A DNA stretch of 64,000 nt from contig NZ_JBBOPI010000001.1 of the NCBI RefSeq assembly GCF_038003525.1, positions 363,001-427,000 on the forward strand, written 5' to 3'. Position 1 is the first letter of the stretch. Each line of letters starts with the position of its first letter. Position numbers and translations under genes: made by a program. Of this stretch, positions 43,714-52,310 are shown piece by piece. The stretch is from Solibacillus sp. FSL H8-0538. Its GTDB lineage: Bacteria; Bacillota; Bacilli; Bacillales_A; Planococcaceae. Under the pieces are notes generated by a model. The model was given only the letters and a program-made list of their open reading frames with translations. It ran no database searches and was not told where the DNA came from.

Positions 43714-44556
43714 ATGGTAGCGAAGAAAGCTATTTATGCGGTGTACGGACCGGAATTTAAGGGAATTGTGCGAGCGCATAAGGAATACAAGGAAAAGGTA
43801 AATGGTAAAAAGAAAACATTCGGCAAAAAATGTGGCTCGGTGGAGGAGGCCCAGCACTGGCTCGATTCATTTAGCGACACTTTGAAAAAAATGGCTCACA
43901 AAGCTGAAAAAATAGAGGGCTACTATGCCGTGCATGGTCCACAATTCAAAGGAGTCGTTACGACATTAACGAAATTTAAAAGCCGCATGACTGGTCAAAA
44001 AAATACATTTGGAAAGAAATTTACAAGTGATGCAGAAGCACAGTATTGGCTCGATAATTTTGTAGGTCCAGTCAAAAAAATATCACCTCCACCCCAACCA
44101 GTTGTAGCCGAGCCAACCGTAAAAAATGTTACACTCCACCACATTCCGCCAACGCAAGAAGTGGTCATTTATATTGATGGTGGCTTTAAAGATGGTATTG
44201 GAAAATACGGAATTGTGGCCTATTCACCGAAAAAAAGCGACCGTATTTATCAAGATTTTGGCTTTGTTTATGATCAACAGTTTAATAATTTGAAAAATAC
44301 TGGGGCAGAATTAATGGCGTGCTTACGTGCATTGGAATGGGCATTTTCTAATGGTATGAAGACCGTGCATATCATTTATGACTATGAGGGGGTAGCCGAT
44401 CATTTGGCGAAGGCACAGTCCAATTCGGCAATGCACTTATATCAAAATATGATTGCGGGTTTCCAACAACATTTGTACATTCACTTCCTCCATGTGCGCC
44501 ATGGCAACAAGGAATTTCACAAGCAAGCGCATAATTTGACGCAGCTTTCATTATAA
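43714..44556 (+). CDS. RNase H-family protein with two viroplasmin domains
   Basis: 280 residues. Two N-terminal viroplasmin-like modules (YAVYGPEFKGIV...FGKKCGSVEEAQHWLDSF and YAVHGPQFKGVV...AQYWLDNF) probably bind RNA-DNA hybrids. The RNase H domain has Asp in VVIYIDGGF, Glu in NTGAELMA and Asp in IIYDYEGV. The position of the fourth carboxylate has His (KQAHNLTQ), as in some RNases HI that use other residues there. Similar in plan to B. subtilis YpeP/YpdQ-type and eukaryotic RNase H1. Activity plausible but not certain. Confidence 0.8.
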   Translation: MVAKKAIYAVYGPEFKGIVRAHKEYKEKVNGKKKTFGKKCGSVEEAQHWLDSFSDTLKKMAHKAEKIEGYYAVHGPQFKGVVTTLTKFKSRMTGQKNTFGKKFTSDAEAQYWLDNFVGPVKKISPPPQPVVAEPTVKNVTLHHIPPTQEVVIYIDGGFKDGIGKYGIVAYSPKKSDRIYQDFGFVYDQQFNNLKNTGAELMACLRALEWAFSNGMKTVHIIYDYEGVADHLAKAQSNSAMHLYQNMIAGFQQHLYIHFLHVRHGNKEFHKQAHNLTQLSL

Positions 44557-44681
44557 AGGATGGGTACTTTAGGGTGACCGGCTCACACTGTTATAGGGGA
44601 TGATTACTATTTTACTTTGGGTGAAACTTTTTTATGGGTGATCTCGTATAAATTAATATCCAAAAAGAGGGGGACTTGTAC

Positions 44682-45296
44682 ATGTTTAAAAAATTTGCTT
44701 CAGATGCGCTTGGTTTATCGGATATTGGCGTGGTCGTTCCGAAATCGGATTTTGATAAAACCGATGCCGACGATTTTATTTTCAATGAAATGGATGAGGA
44801 AATTTACTTCCTTATCAAAACAAAAGCGGATGAGTACTGCTTTACAAATTTTGCGCTGATTCACGTGGACGGGGCGAATGCGATTAGTAAAAAACGGATG
44901 CTACGCCGCTATGATTATGAGTATCACACAATTGATCAGGTGCTACTTGAAACAGCGGGAACGATTGACTTAGATGTTGAAATCAAGTTCACGATTGGCA
45001 ATATCCCGATGTCGATTGATATTCACAAAAAACATTTAACGGAAATTAAAGATTTATATAAAGCGTTACATGCGATTTCACTTAAACAAAAATCGAATGC
45101 ATTTAGCATGGATTCGGCGAAACAAAGCTTAACCTTGGCGGCAAGTGCGTTAGGGCGTATTGGCAATGATGCCATTTCACCTGCCGCAAGTTTCAAGGAA
45201 ATCACGAGCTTTTCTCACCGCTGGATGATGGATCAAAAATCGGAGTTTGTGAAAAAAGATTTCGGCGATGTGTTTGAGAAATATATAAATAACTAA
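44682..45296 (+). CDS. PH-domain protein (YvbH-like)
   Basis: 204 residues starting MFKKFASDALGLSDIGVVV after AGAGGGGG. The N-terminal ~125 residues match the bacterial PH domain (bPH_1) with FTNFALIHVDGANAISKKRMLRRYDY. The C-terminal part (ASFKEITSFSHRWMMDQKSEF) matches the YvbH-type oligomerisation extension. Cytoplasmic, function unknown. Terminator follows. Confidence 0.82.
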   Translation: MFKKFASDALGLSDIGVVVPKSDFDKTDADDFIFNEMDEEIYFLIKTKADEYCFTNFALIHVDGANAISKKRMLRRYDYEYHTIDQVLLETAGTIDLDVEIKFTIGNIPMSIDIHKKHLTEIKDLYKALHAISLKQKSNAFSMDSAKQSLTLAASALGRIGNDAISPAASFKEITSFSHRWMMDQKSEFVKKDFGDVFEKYINN

Positions 45297-45306
45297 TGAA
45301 ATAAAA

Positions 45307-45346
45307 GAAACCACTCAAATCGCAATTTTTGAGTGGTTTCTTTTTT
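45307..45346 (+). terminator. Terminator after the PH-domain gene
   Basis: GAAACCACTCAAA (45307-45319) pairs with TTTGAGTGGTTTC (45328-45340), then TTTTTT. Confidence 0.9.
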
Positions 45347-45348
45347 GA

Positions 45349-45403
45349 TAGATAAGTAAGGACATCATCTCGCCCTACTTTGAGGCGAGAGTGATCTTCC
45401 TAA
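45349..45403 (+). repeat. CTCGCCC hairpin repeat, copy 6
   Basis: GATAAGTAAGGACATCATCTCGCC, CTACTTTGA, GGCGAGAGTGATCTTCCT. Lies between a terminator and a convergent gene. Confidence 0.65.
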
Positions 45404-45422
45404 ATTGGTGTGTATTGCATGA

Positions 45423-46319
45423 TTATTTATGCTGTTCATATTGCAGTTGAGAAGGACTACTTTTCCGTTTAAAAGTTGGCTTCACTTCTGCAAATAGTAT
45501 AGCGACGAAAATTAAAATACACCCTATAATCATACGCCCTGTTAAAATTTCATGTAAAATGATTACCGAAAAAATTGTCCCAAATAATGATTCTGTGGAC
45601 AAAATAATGGCCGACTTTGTAGGATTTGCATATTGCATCCCGATGTTTTGACAGACATAAGCAACCGCTGTAGAAAACACGGCCAAATACACAATTGCGT
45701 ATATGCCTTCGTTTGATACCGTTGTTGGGATCTCACCTAAAATGATTACCGCAAAGACGCCTAATAACGAAGCAGTGAAAAATTGTACGATGGTTAATGC
45801 CAGTGCATCTTCTGTTTTTACGAAAACATTTGTGTAAAAAATATCAAATGCGAAACCAACTGCACATAATAATGAAAACACATCGCCAATATTGATCGTC
45901 ATCGAACCTTGTAGTGACAAGAAAGCAATGCCGATAAAAGCCATAATTGCTGCAATCATTTCAAAGCGGTCAATTTTTCGTTTATAAATTACATAAGCAA
46001 TTATAGGAACGATCATCACATTAACCGCAGTTAAAAATGCGTTTTTCGATGGCGTCGTATATTCGAGCCCCATTGTTTGAAGAGCAAAGGCAATAAATAA
46101 AATTGTCCCGAGCACAGCACCCTTCCACAAAACGGATTTGTTAATTAGCTTCAATTTTTTATAGAAAATTAAACTTAAAATAATTGTTGCTAATATAAAT
46201 CGACCTGCCATTAACTGAAAAACGGTTAAATGATTGAGCCCAATGTCCATCCCAATAAATCCGCTTCCCCACATAATGGCGGTAATAAGCATTAAAATCT
46301 CACCAGTATATTTCTTCAT
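45423..46319 (-). CDS. EamA/DMT family transporter
   Basis: 298 residues, ten hydrophobic helices in two EamA repeats (MLITAIMWGSGFIGMDIGL at the start; STESLFGTIFSVIILHEILTGR in the second repeat). Likely metabolite exporter, substrate unknown. GAGAAGG precedes the ATG. Not closely similar to the DMT protein at the start of the window. Confidence 0.87.
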   Translation of the reverse strand: MKKYTGEILMLITAIMWGSGFIGMDIGLNHLTVFQLMAGRFILATIILSLIFYKKLKLINKSVLWKGAVLGTILFIAFALQTMGLEYTTPSKNAFLTAVNVMIVPIIAYVIYKRKIDRFEMIAAIMAFIGIAFLSLQGSMTINIGDVFSLLCAVGFAFDIFYTNVFVKTEDALALTIVQFFTASLLGVFAVIILGEIPTTVSNEGIYAIVYLAVFSTAVAYVCQNIGMQYANPTKSAIILSTESLFGTIFSVIILHEILTGRMIIGCILIFVAILFAEVKPTFKRKSSPSQLQYEQHK

Positions 46320-46806
46320 CTTACGCCTTCTCTCTATGGCCCTGAAAATAAATTGAATAAATTAACAATACTCAAAAAAGAAGTAAAAATAAAGTGTATT
46401 TTAATAATTTCTTTTGGTTGTTTATGCAAACGCTATATTACTGCGCCTTTCTAGAATCTTTCTAATGAAGAAAATGGGGTGAATATAAACAGTGGGAATG
46501 TAAAATGTGATCTATTACGTTAGAGAACTGATCAATCGACTGCTGAAATCGCTCAATTAATTTCACCTGCATCATATCAAGCAATTCGTTTACGTACATG
46601 CGCGGCAAAACCTATGCGGTTTATTTCGCCATAACCGTAGAATAAGCTCAAGCCCTACACCTACAGATTCACAGCGCACCCCTCCAAAATAGAAAAGTAC
46701 TTACCGATAGATAGCACGTTTATTATTTCCGGCGCATCCGGGCGTATTTGATGTTATGTGAGTTGTAGGAATTTCTTTGATGTATAGGGGAAGGGGAGGA
46801 ATGGAA
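46320..46806. other. Intergenic region with decayed coding traces
   Basis: No intact gene. On the reverse strand, fragments look protein-like: LFYGYGEINRIGFAAHVRKR, and an overlapping frame at 46462-46599 that starts MYVNELLDMMQVKLIERF (45 codons, weak ribosome binding site). Its YVNELL start recurs in the pseudogene at 48.1 kb. Probably remains of a degraded gene; the 45-codon frame could be a real small gene but I would not rely on it. Confidence 0.3.
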
Positions 46807-46838
46807 AAAGCAAAGCCGCTTGTGAAGGGCTTTGCTTT
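46807..46838 (-). terminator. Terminator of the enoyl-CoA hydratase unit
   Basis: AAAGCAAAGCC and GGCTTTGCTTT pair around CGCTTGTGAAG-type loop sequence; on the reverse strand it is followed by a T run. Confidence 0.8.
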
Positions 46839-46944
46839 AATAGGCCAAAGTTCTTCACGCAGTAACGAAAATTACTTATATTTGTTATTGATGAATCCTT
46901 GAATATATTCCTTTTTCAAAAATTTAGACTCACTAATCATAATA

Positions 46945-47634
46945 TCACCAATATCTAGATGCAACTGAGGCATTCACAAGCTTTTTTGTATTCCGAGTCG
47001 CTGGATTGCCTCGTTTTCTCAACTTCTGAATGATTTGCTCGACTTCTTCATTCATGCTGTCAGCGGCGACGACTTTATTGATGAAACCGATGTTATAGCA
47101 AGCTTCTGCCGAAACATCATCACCTAGCATTATTAATTCTTTCGCCTTTACTACACCTACTTCTTTTACTAATTTCGGTGTGCAGCTCCAAGTTAAAAAG
47201 ATGTCTATATCTCTTTCTGGAAGGTTTAGTACAGAACATTCAGTCATGAGACGGAAATCCGTTGTCATCATTATGGCGATACCCGTACCATAAGAAGAAC
47301 CGTGAAGTGCCGAAATCGTAATTTGTTCTAACCTTTCAAGCTTATTCATCATTTCTTGACCGATAATTTGCATATGGCTTAACTGCTCAGAGTTCGGAGT
47401 TTTTCCATGTAGATGTTCCAATTGTTCAACGAAATCTGCGCCTGGAGAAAAGATTTTTCCACGGTTCGTAAAGACGACGAATTTAATTTCGTTTGTATCT
47501 CTTAGTAAATCTGCTAATTGGATTATTTCCTGGATCATCACAGAATTTACAGTATGAGCTTTGTTTTTACAATTTAATGTAACGGTTAACACGTCAGTAT
47601 TTTTTTCGAGAAACAATGTTTGAAAATGTTGCAT
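46945..47634 (-). CDS. Enoyl-CoA hydratase/isomerase-family protein, C-terminus frameshifted
   Basis: 229-residue crotonase-fold protein with the oxyanion-hole region GKIFSPGADFVEQL and ALHGSSYGTGIAIMMTTDFRL. The usual catalytic Glu region reads NLPERDIDIFLT, less typical. The protein stops at SVASRYW, but the next frame continues at once as LDIGDIMISESKFLKKEYIQGF up to a TAA at 46872-46874, which is what a family C-terminus should look like and would restore about 253 residues. So a one-base frameshift near 46,960 has removed the last helix, which normally helps trimer packing. Possibly a decaying gene or a sequence error. AAAGGAG precedes the ATG. Confidence 0.72.
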   Translation of the reverse strand: MQHFQTLFLEKNTDVLTVTLNCKNKAHTVNSVMIQEIIQLADLLRDTNEIKFVVFTNRGKIFSPGADFVEQLEHLHGKTPNSEQLSHMQIIGQEMMNKLERLEQITISALHGSSYGTGIAIMMTTDFRLMTECSVLNLPERDIDIFLTWSCTPKLVKEVGVVKAKELIMLGDDVSAEACYNIGFINKVVAADSMNEEVEQIIQKLRKRGNPATRNTKKLVNASVASRYW

Positions 47635-47636
47635 AC

Positions 47637-48170
47637 TTACGCAACTCCTTTAATGTACATAAATGACTTGTGGTTACTAGTAATTTTTTCGAATACAGGT
47701 GTTTTCGCCATTGATTTCTCTAAAGTACCTGGTCCATACCAAGTAACTCTTGGCGTAACGCGTGCCTCTTGTTTCAACGCTTTGCACATTTTTTTTCTAA
47801 ATTTGATTAAGTATTCGCATCTGTATTTGGAACATATTTCATTTTAACGAGTAAAGACGGCTCAACTTGAGGACAAGCTTGTTTTAAAACAATGCGCATT
47901 TCGCCGTTTACGTCAGGCGTTAAGTTAGCGAGGGCTCTTTTTGGTGAGTCATGATCCGTTGGCAATGTATGAACGCTTCAATGCATGGTATATGTTGCGC
48001 CAAAACATCAATATGTTTAAACTTTTGCTGCTAAAATCAGGAGTTATTGTAGCAATAGTTGATTTACTTATGTATGTTTGGCGCGCGGTATTGCATAATA
48101 TCGTCATTGTTCATTGTGTTCAACAATTCATTTACATAGCGTATTTTTCTCACAGGAACATTTCCTTAAA
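47637..48170 (-). pseudogene. Remnant of a CoA-ligase-like gene
   Basis: Reverse-strand sequence with protein-like segments in changing frames: YVNELLNTMNNDDIMQY, then LANLTPDVNGEMRIVLKQA ... KMKYVPNTDANT, then (next frame) ARVTPRVTWYGPGTLEKS up to a stop at 47637-47639. Stops and shifts between the segments show a broken gene. The last two pieces resemble the C-terminal domain of phenylacetate-CoA-ligase-type AMP-forming enzymes, a low-confidence guess. It would have been the gene upstream of the enoyl-CoA hydratase, which overlaps its end. Confidence 0.5.
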
Positions 48171-48782
48171 TTATGGAATCCACGTCTGAATTCGTTTTCT
48201 TAAAAGTGTTTGCATATCCTGCACATCATAAAATCCGATAATAAATAAAGTACTTTGCTGGATCGTAAAGCCAACAATATCCCAAGCGATTGTTCGCACG
48301 TCCATCGTTAAATGCAATAGTCCATCATCGGTCCCTTTTTGCAAAATAGACTCATATATAGATGCATAATTTTGATAGGAATCTCTTAATACTTTTCTCA
48401 CATCGGATTCATCTACTTCAGAAATTGCCTGGTAATAGACTTTTAGTTCTTTTTGGAATTGCTCCATATTATTGAAATAAGCCCATAAACTTTTTTCAAT
48501 CGTCACAATGTAATCATCTTTCGTTTGTAAATTCTCAGGTTGGAAAAACTCCCTTGTAAAAAATTTAACAATCGTTTGTTCACTAGTCGTAATAAGAATC
48601 TCTTGAAACAGCTCACTCTTTGATTTGAAAAACTTATAAATCATTGGATCCGTAATCCCAGCTCTTTCCGCAATATCGGATACTTTAGCTACCCGATAAT
48701 TAGACTCTGAAAAAACATCAATCGCAGCACGTATAATCATTCGTTTTCTTTTTTCAGCAGGAATCCTTTTTTCAGTAAGCAT
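48171..48782 (-). CDS. TetR/AcrR-family regulator
   Basis: 203 residues. The N-terminal helix-turn-helix is clear (RMIIRAAIDVFSESNYRVAKVSDIAERAGITDPMIYKFFKSKSELF); the ligand-binding helical domain follows. Its neighbours are remnants of acyl-CoA metabolism genes, so a FadR-like role sensing acyl-CoA is plausible. A 16-bp perfect palindrome lies 37 bases upstream of the start and fits autoregulation. Confidence 0.87.
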   Translation of the reverse strand: MLTEKRIPAEKRKRMIIRAAIDVFSESNYRVAKVSDIAERAGITDPMIYKFFKSKSELFQEILITTSEQTIVKFFTREFFQPENLQTKDDYIVTIEKSLWAYFNNMEQFQKELKVYYQAISEVDESDVRKVLRDSYQNYASIYESILQKGTDDGLLHLTMDVRTIAWDIVGFTIQQSTLFIIGFYDVQDMQTLLRKRIQTWIP

Positions 48783-48819
48783 GATCGAATCCTTTCTAGT
48801 GAGATGTAATAATAGGTTA

Positions 48820-48835
48820 GTTAGTAGCTACTAAC
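48820..48835. promoter_or_regulatory. Palindromic operator candidate of the TetR regulator
   Basis: GTTAGTAGCTACTAAC is a perfect 16-bp palindrome, within the expected promoter region of the TetR gene. Size and symmetry fit a TetR-dimer operator. Confidence 0.6.
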
Positions 48836-49024
48836 TTATTTGAATATTTAAATTTTATTGAAAGTTAAAACTCATGTCAATCTATATATTTTTTGTATGT
48901 AATGAAATTGCTAGTTATTTCATTAGTAACTTCCATTATACTGGTATCCTGTTTTTGGCATTAAGGAGTTCTAGGTGAGTCTAGTATTGTATGGGGAAAG
49001 AAGAGAGGGGATGGAATGAAATGA

Positions 49025-49058
49025 AAAAACAAAGCCTCTGGGTAGGGGCTTTGCTTTG
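49025..49058 (-). terminator. Terminator of the methyltransferase gene
   Basis: On the reverse strand CAAAGCC pairs with GGCTTTG, with a loop of CCTACCCAGA-type sequence, followed by TTTTTT. Confidence 0.8.
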
Positions 49059-49061
49059 TTA

Positions 49062-50291
49062 CTAAAACAAATTCAACTTCTGTGTGTTTTCAATTTGTCT
49101 TGCTTGAATCGCATTAACAGCCCATTCCGCAATCGGTGTGGCTACTGCTTTTGCAAGTAACACGGTAACGGCATTGCCGATTTGTTTGTATTGCTTATCT
49201 AGACGGTTATTTTCTTGCACGCTCATATTTCCGCCATCACTGAATTCATACCAATCCGGGAACGTTTGGATACGGGCAATTTCTTTTACAGACAGGCGGC
49301 GATGATTTTCTGCCCCATCTGGGAAAATCCATTGATCCTTGTCCACTTTTTGCATTGGCAGTCCAGCTGGATATAGGGGAGCCTGACGCCCGGATGCTTG
49401 AATCGTAAAACTTTGTTCATCCCAACATTTTTTACGGTTACGGGACATATAAATACTTGAATACGAACCAGTAAAGTAAGGACCTGGCGCCTCTTCTAAA
49501 TCACCGATCGCATCACGTAGCGTAACAAATGGAAATAATGCAGTGCCATGCGTCGGCTTCGGATACTTATATTTAAAGGATAAATCATTGCGAACACCAA
49601 CGATAAAAACACGTTCGCGCAGTTGAGGAACGCCGTAATCCCGACTATTCAATAGCTTATATTGAACGCTATATCCAGCAGCTGCAAAGTCCTTCGTAAT
49701 TTGACGAATCACTTGACCCTTACCAAGCGTCAGCATACCCTTCACATTTTCGGCAACAAACACAGCTGGCTTTGCTTGTGTAATGCAGCGAATAAAATGG
49801 ATATACAGGAAGTTACGCTCATCATCAACTAAACGGGGGCCCGCCTCACTAAATCCAGGACATGGAAACCCACCAACGACTAAATCCGCTTTGGGAAAGT
49901 TTCGCACTTTGCGAATATCAATGCCATGCTGAAAATTATGATTAGGGAAGTTGCGGCTATACGATTCATTCGCCTCGACAAATAAATCATTCGTATAAAT
50001 CGTATGGAAAATACTTTGCCCACGCACCTCATCGAATGCTTCCTTAGATTGAAATGCCTCCATCGCTGCTTCTTCACCAATAACCGCAGCTAGACCGGCA
50101 AGCTCGAAGCCCAAGTCTAGCCCCCCACAGCCGGTAAAGAGGCTTATTACATTAAACTTTTCTGGCATTCCCAATATATTTCTATTGTCCTCGAGTCGTA
50201 TGATTTTACGGTTATGTTCATTCTCTATTTTCTTGTGTAATATATCCCGAATACTTGAATGTTCATCATATATTTCTTTTGTCCGTACCAT
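49062..50291 (-). CDS. C5 cytosine DNA methyltransferase (island border)
   Basis: 409 residues. Motif I VISLFTGCGGLDLGFELAG starts at about residue 48; motif IV GGFPCPGFS carries the catalytic Cys; motif VI is AENVKG; motif VIII is QLRERVFIVG; the late motif is QIGNAVTVLLAKAV. It has an N-terminal extension of ~45 residues. The PCPGF variant differs from the common PPCQGF. Base composition is like the chromosome, unlike the AT-rich island genes beside it. It probably belongs to the same older locus as the McrB-like gene at the far side. Confidence 0.9.
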   Translation of the reverse strand: MVRTKEIYDEHSSIRDILHKKIENEHNRKIIRLEDNRNILGMPEKFNVISLFTGCGGLDLGFELAGLAAVIGEEAAMEAFQSKEAFDEVRGQSIFHTIYTNDLFVEANESYSRNFPNHNFQHGIDIRKVRNFPKADLVVGGFPCPGFSEAGPRLVDDERNFLYIHFIRCITQAKPAVFVAENVKGMLTLGKGQVIRQITKDFAAAGYSVQYKLLNSRDYGVPQLRERVFIVGVRNDLSFKYKYPKPTHGTALFPFVTLRDAIGDLEEAPGPYFTGSYSSIYMSRNRKKCWDEQSFTIQASGRQAPLYPAGLPMQKVDKDQWIFPDGAENHRRLSVKEIARIQTFPDWYEFSDGGNMSVQENNRLDKQYKQIGNAVTVLLAKAVATPIAEWAVNAIQARQIENTQKLNLF

Positions 50292-50466
50292 GTTGAATGC
50301 ACCTTCTATTGTAGATTAGTCGGTACATTCTAGCACGGAATATGGGGGGAAGTCGGCCAGTTGAAAGGGCCAATATTAGGTGTGTATGGATAGTAAAATG
50401 GCCACTTTAAGGCAGTAATAAGAGAATATTCTCAAATAAAGTATGACTCTTTAAATGATATTAAAA

Positions 50467-50958
50467 TTACTTGGACACGGAAAAGTCCACGAAATATACA
50501 CTATCTGACAAAAGAGATATGCTTATATAATCACGCCCGTAAGCATCTAAGTCAGCCTTTCTAACAGTAGCTGTAGGAGAAAGCCCTAGTCTTTTTCTAA
50601 TATATACACCTATTAAATTTTTATTTTGAAAAGTTGAGATCTGCTTAGGATAATCAGTTCCTCTAAACGATTGGGAACCTTCAAATAGAGCTTCCATTCG
50701 TGTACCATCATCCCAAACCAGTTCTACTGGGTGATTTTGTATTTGTAGTCTTCCAATTGAAGTACTTAAATCCATACTTACTTGTTTTGGAGGAAACAAT
50801 TTTGGATGATTTTTAATATGTGATTTTCTAATAGGAATGTATGTATCACCTGGATTTGTATTCCCTTTACTATTACCCCAATTCAATCCGCTTTTACTTT
50901 GTACCTCATTTGTTTTAGGGTCATATAATTCCAAATTACATTGATTTATAAGTATCAA
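50467..50958 (-). CDS. B3-like DNA-binding domain protein (NgoFVII C-terminal type)
   Basis: 163 residues, AT-rich gene. The pattern QSKSGLNWGN...YIPIRKSHIKNHPKLFPPK...LVWDDGTRMEALFEG...IRKRLGL...DAYGRDYIS...YFVDFS resembles the C-terminal, B3-like target-recognition domain of NgoFVII-type restriction enzymes. The phospholipase D-type nuclease half is absent: the frame starts directly with this domain. It may be a stand-alone specificity subunit for the restriction genes nearby, or a truncated enzyme. Family assignment is from memory of the motif. Confidence 0.6.
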   Translation of the reverse strand: MILINQCNLELYDPKTNEVQSKSGLNWGNSKGNTNPGDTYIPIRKSHIKNHPKLFPPKQVSMDLSTSIGRLQIQNHPVELVWDDGTRMEALFEGSQSFRGTDYPKQISTFQNKNLIGVYIRKRLGLSPTATVRKADLDAYGRDYISISLLSDSVYFVDFSVSK

Positions 50959-51236
50959 TAGAATCTTCCTCCTTCTAAATTATATAAATAAAATTTACCA
51001 TAATTTATATAAATAGGTCATTGTATTACTCTATTAATTCACTATTAAAACTAAAAATGCAAGTATAAAACTAATTGTTTGTTAAGCCATGAGTAGAAGT
51101 ATAAAATTATATAAATATGTTAGAAATTTTTGATTGAGGATATGTTAAAATTTTAACCTGTGGATATAAATTTAACATACGTTTATATAGAGAAAAATAA
51201 CTAAATATATTTAGAATTAATTGGAGTGGAGTAACA

Positions 51237-52310
51237 TTGAGTAACAAAAAACCGACTGTCATAGATATGTTCTGTGGCTGCGGAGGACTTTCTAGAGGTT
51301 TTATGGATGCAGGATATGAAGTTTTGCTTGGAATAGATAATAATGATCATGCTTTAAAAACATTTAAAGAAAATCATGGTGATGCAGTTGCCATGAATGG
51401 AGATCTTTTTCAAGGATCAACAATTTTACAGATGGCAGATCTAACTAATAATAAAAATGTTGATTTAATTATCGGAGGACCACCATGCCAAGGCTTTTCA
51501 CTTACAGGTAAGCGTGAAGAGAATGACGAAAGAAACTCGTTGTTTCAAGCAATGGTTAACGCCGTAGCATTTTTTCAACCAAAAGCTTTTGTGTTAGAAA
51601 ATGTGCCGGGTCTTGGGACTTTATATAAAGGAAAAGCTAAGGAAGAAATCTATAAGGAATTTTCAAAACTAGGCTATACTATTACGGATAAAATTTTATT
51701 TGCGCCAGATTATGGAGTGCCGCAAATAAGAAAACGTTTATTCTTTGTAGGATTAAAAAATGGAGAAGTGTTTGAGTTTCCGGAACCCTTAGTAACTTCA
51801 GATAAATATGTTGGATGTGAAGCAGCTATAGGAGATTTACATGACTTTACAGATGATTTGGGATCAGATATTGCGGAGTATAAGAAACCTGCTACAACAC
51901 CGTATCAAAAGAAAATGAGAAATAATACGGATAAATTATTCAATCATGTTGGTACAAAACATACTGATCTTGTAATAGATGTAATTTCACAAGTACCTGA
52001 AGGTGGAAATCACAAAGATTTACCCCCAGGTGTTGGCGAGAGTCGTAAATTTAATGAAGCTTGGACACGTTACCATAGTCAAAAACCTTCAAAAACAATA
52101 GATACAGGACATAGAAATCACTTTCATTATAAATATCACAGAGTACCATCTGTTCGTGAAAATGCTCGTCTACAGTCATTTCCAGACGATTTTGTATTCT
52201 ATGGGAATAAGACACAACAATATAAACAGGTCGGAAATGCAGTGCCCCCATTATTAGGCTACGTATTAGGCAAACAGCTAGAGAAGTATTTAACAGATGG
52301 TGAGAACTGA
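51237..52310 (+). CDS. C5 cytosine DNA methyltransferase 1 of the cassette
   Basis: 357 residues, TTG start after GGAGTGGAG. Motif I TVIDMFCGCGGLSRGF, catalytic GGPPCQGFS, FVLENVPG, QIRKRLFFVG and the final QVGNAVPPLLGYVLG are all present, so it should be active. First gene of the AT-rich operon; its stop overlaps the next methyltransferase start by one base. A methyltransferase pair is typical of systems with an asymmetric target, one enzyme per strand. Confidence 0.92.
   Translation: MSNKKPTVIDMFCGCGGLSRGFMDAGYEVLLGIDNNDHALKTFKENHGDAVAMNGDLFQGSTILQMADLTNNKNVDLIIGGPPCQGFSLTGKREENDERNSLFQAMVNAVAFFQPKAFVLENVPGLGTLYKGKAKEEIYKEFSKLGYTITDKILFAPDYGVPQIRKRLFFVGLKNGEVFEFPEPLVTSDKYVGCEAAIGDLHDFTDDLGSDIAEYKKPATTPYQKKMRNNTDKLFNHVGTKHTDLVIDVISQVPEGGNHKDLPPGVGESRKFNEAWTRYHSQKPSKTIDTGHRNHFHYKYHRVPSVRENARLQSFPDDFVFYGNKTQQYKQVGNAVPPLLGYVLGKQLEKYLTDGEN

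Noticed and set aside
46462-46599. 45-codon reverse-strand small gene MYVNELLDMMQ
   Set aside because: Weak ribosome binding site and a similar YVNELL fragment in the neighbouring pseudogene suggest decayed sequence; kept only as a note.
47620-48189. Two forward-strand frames of 75 and 82 codons
   Set aside because: Antisense to the CoA-ligase-like remnant, which has better protein character on the reverse strand.
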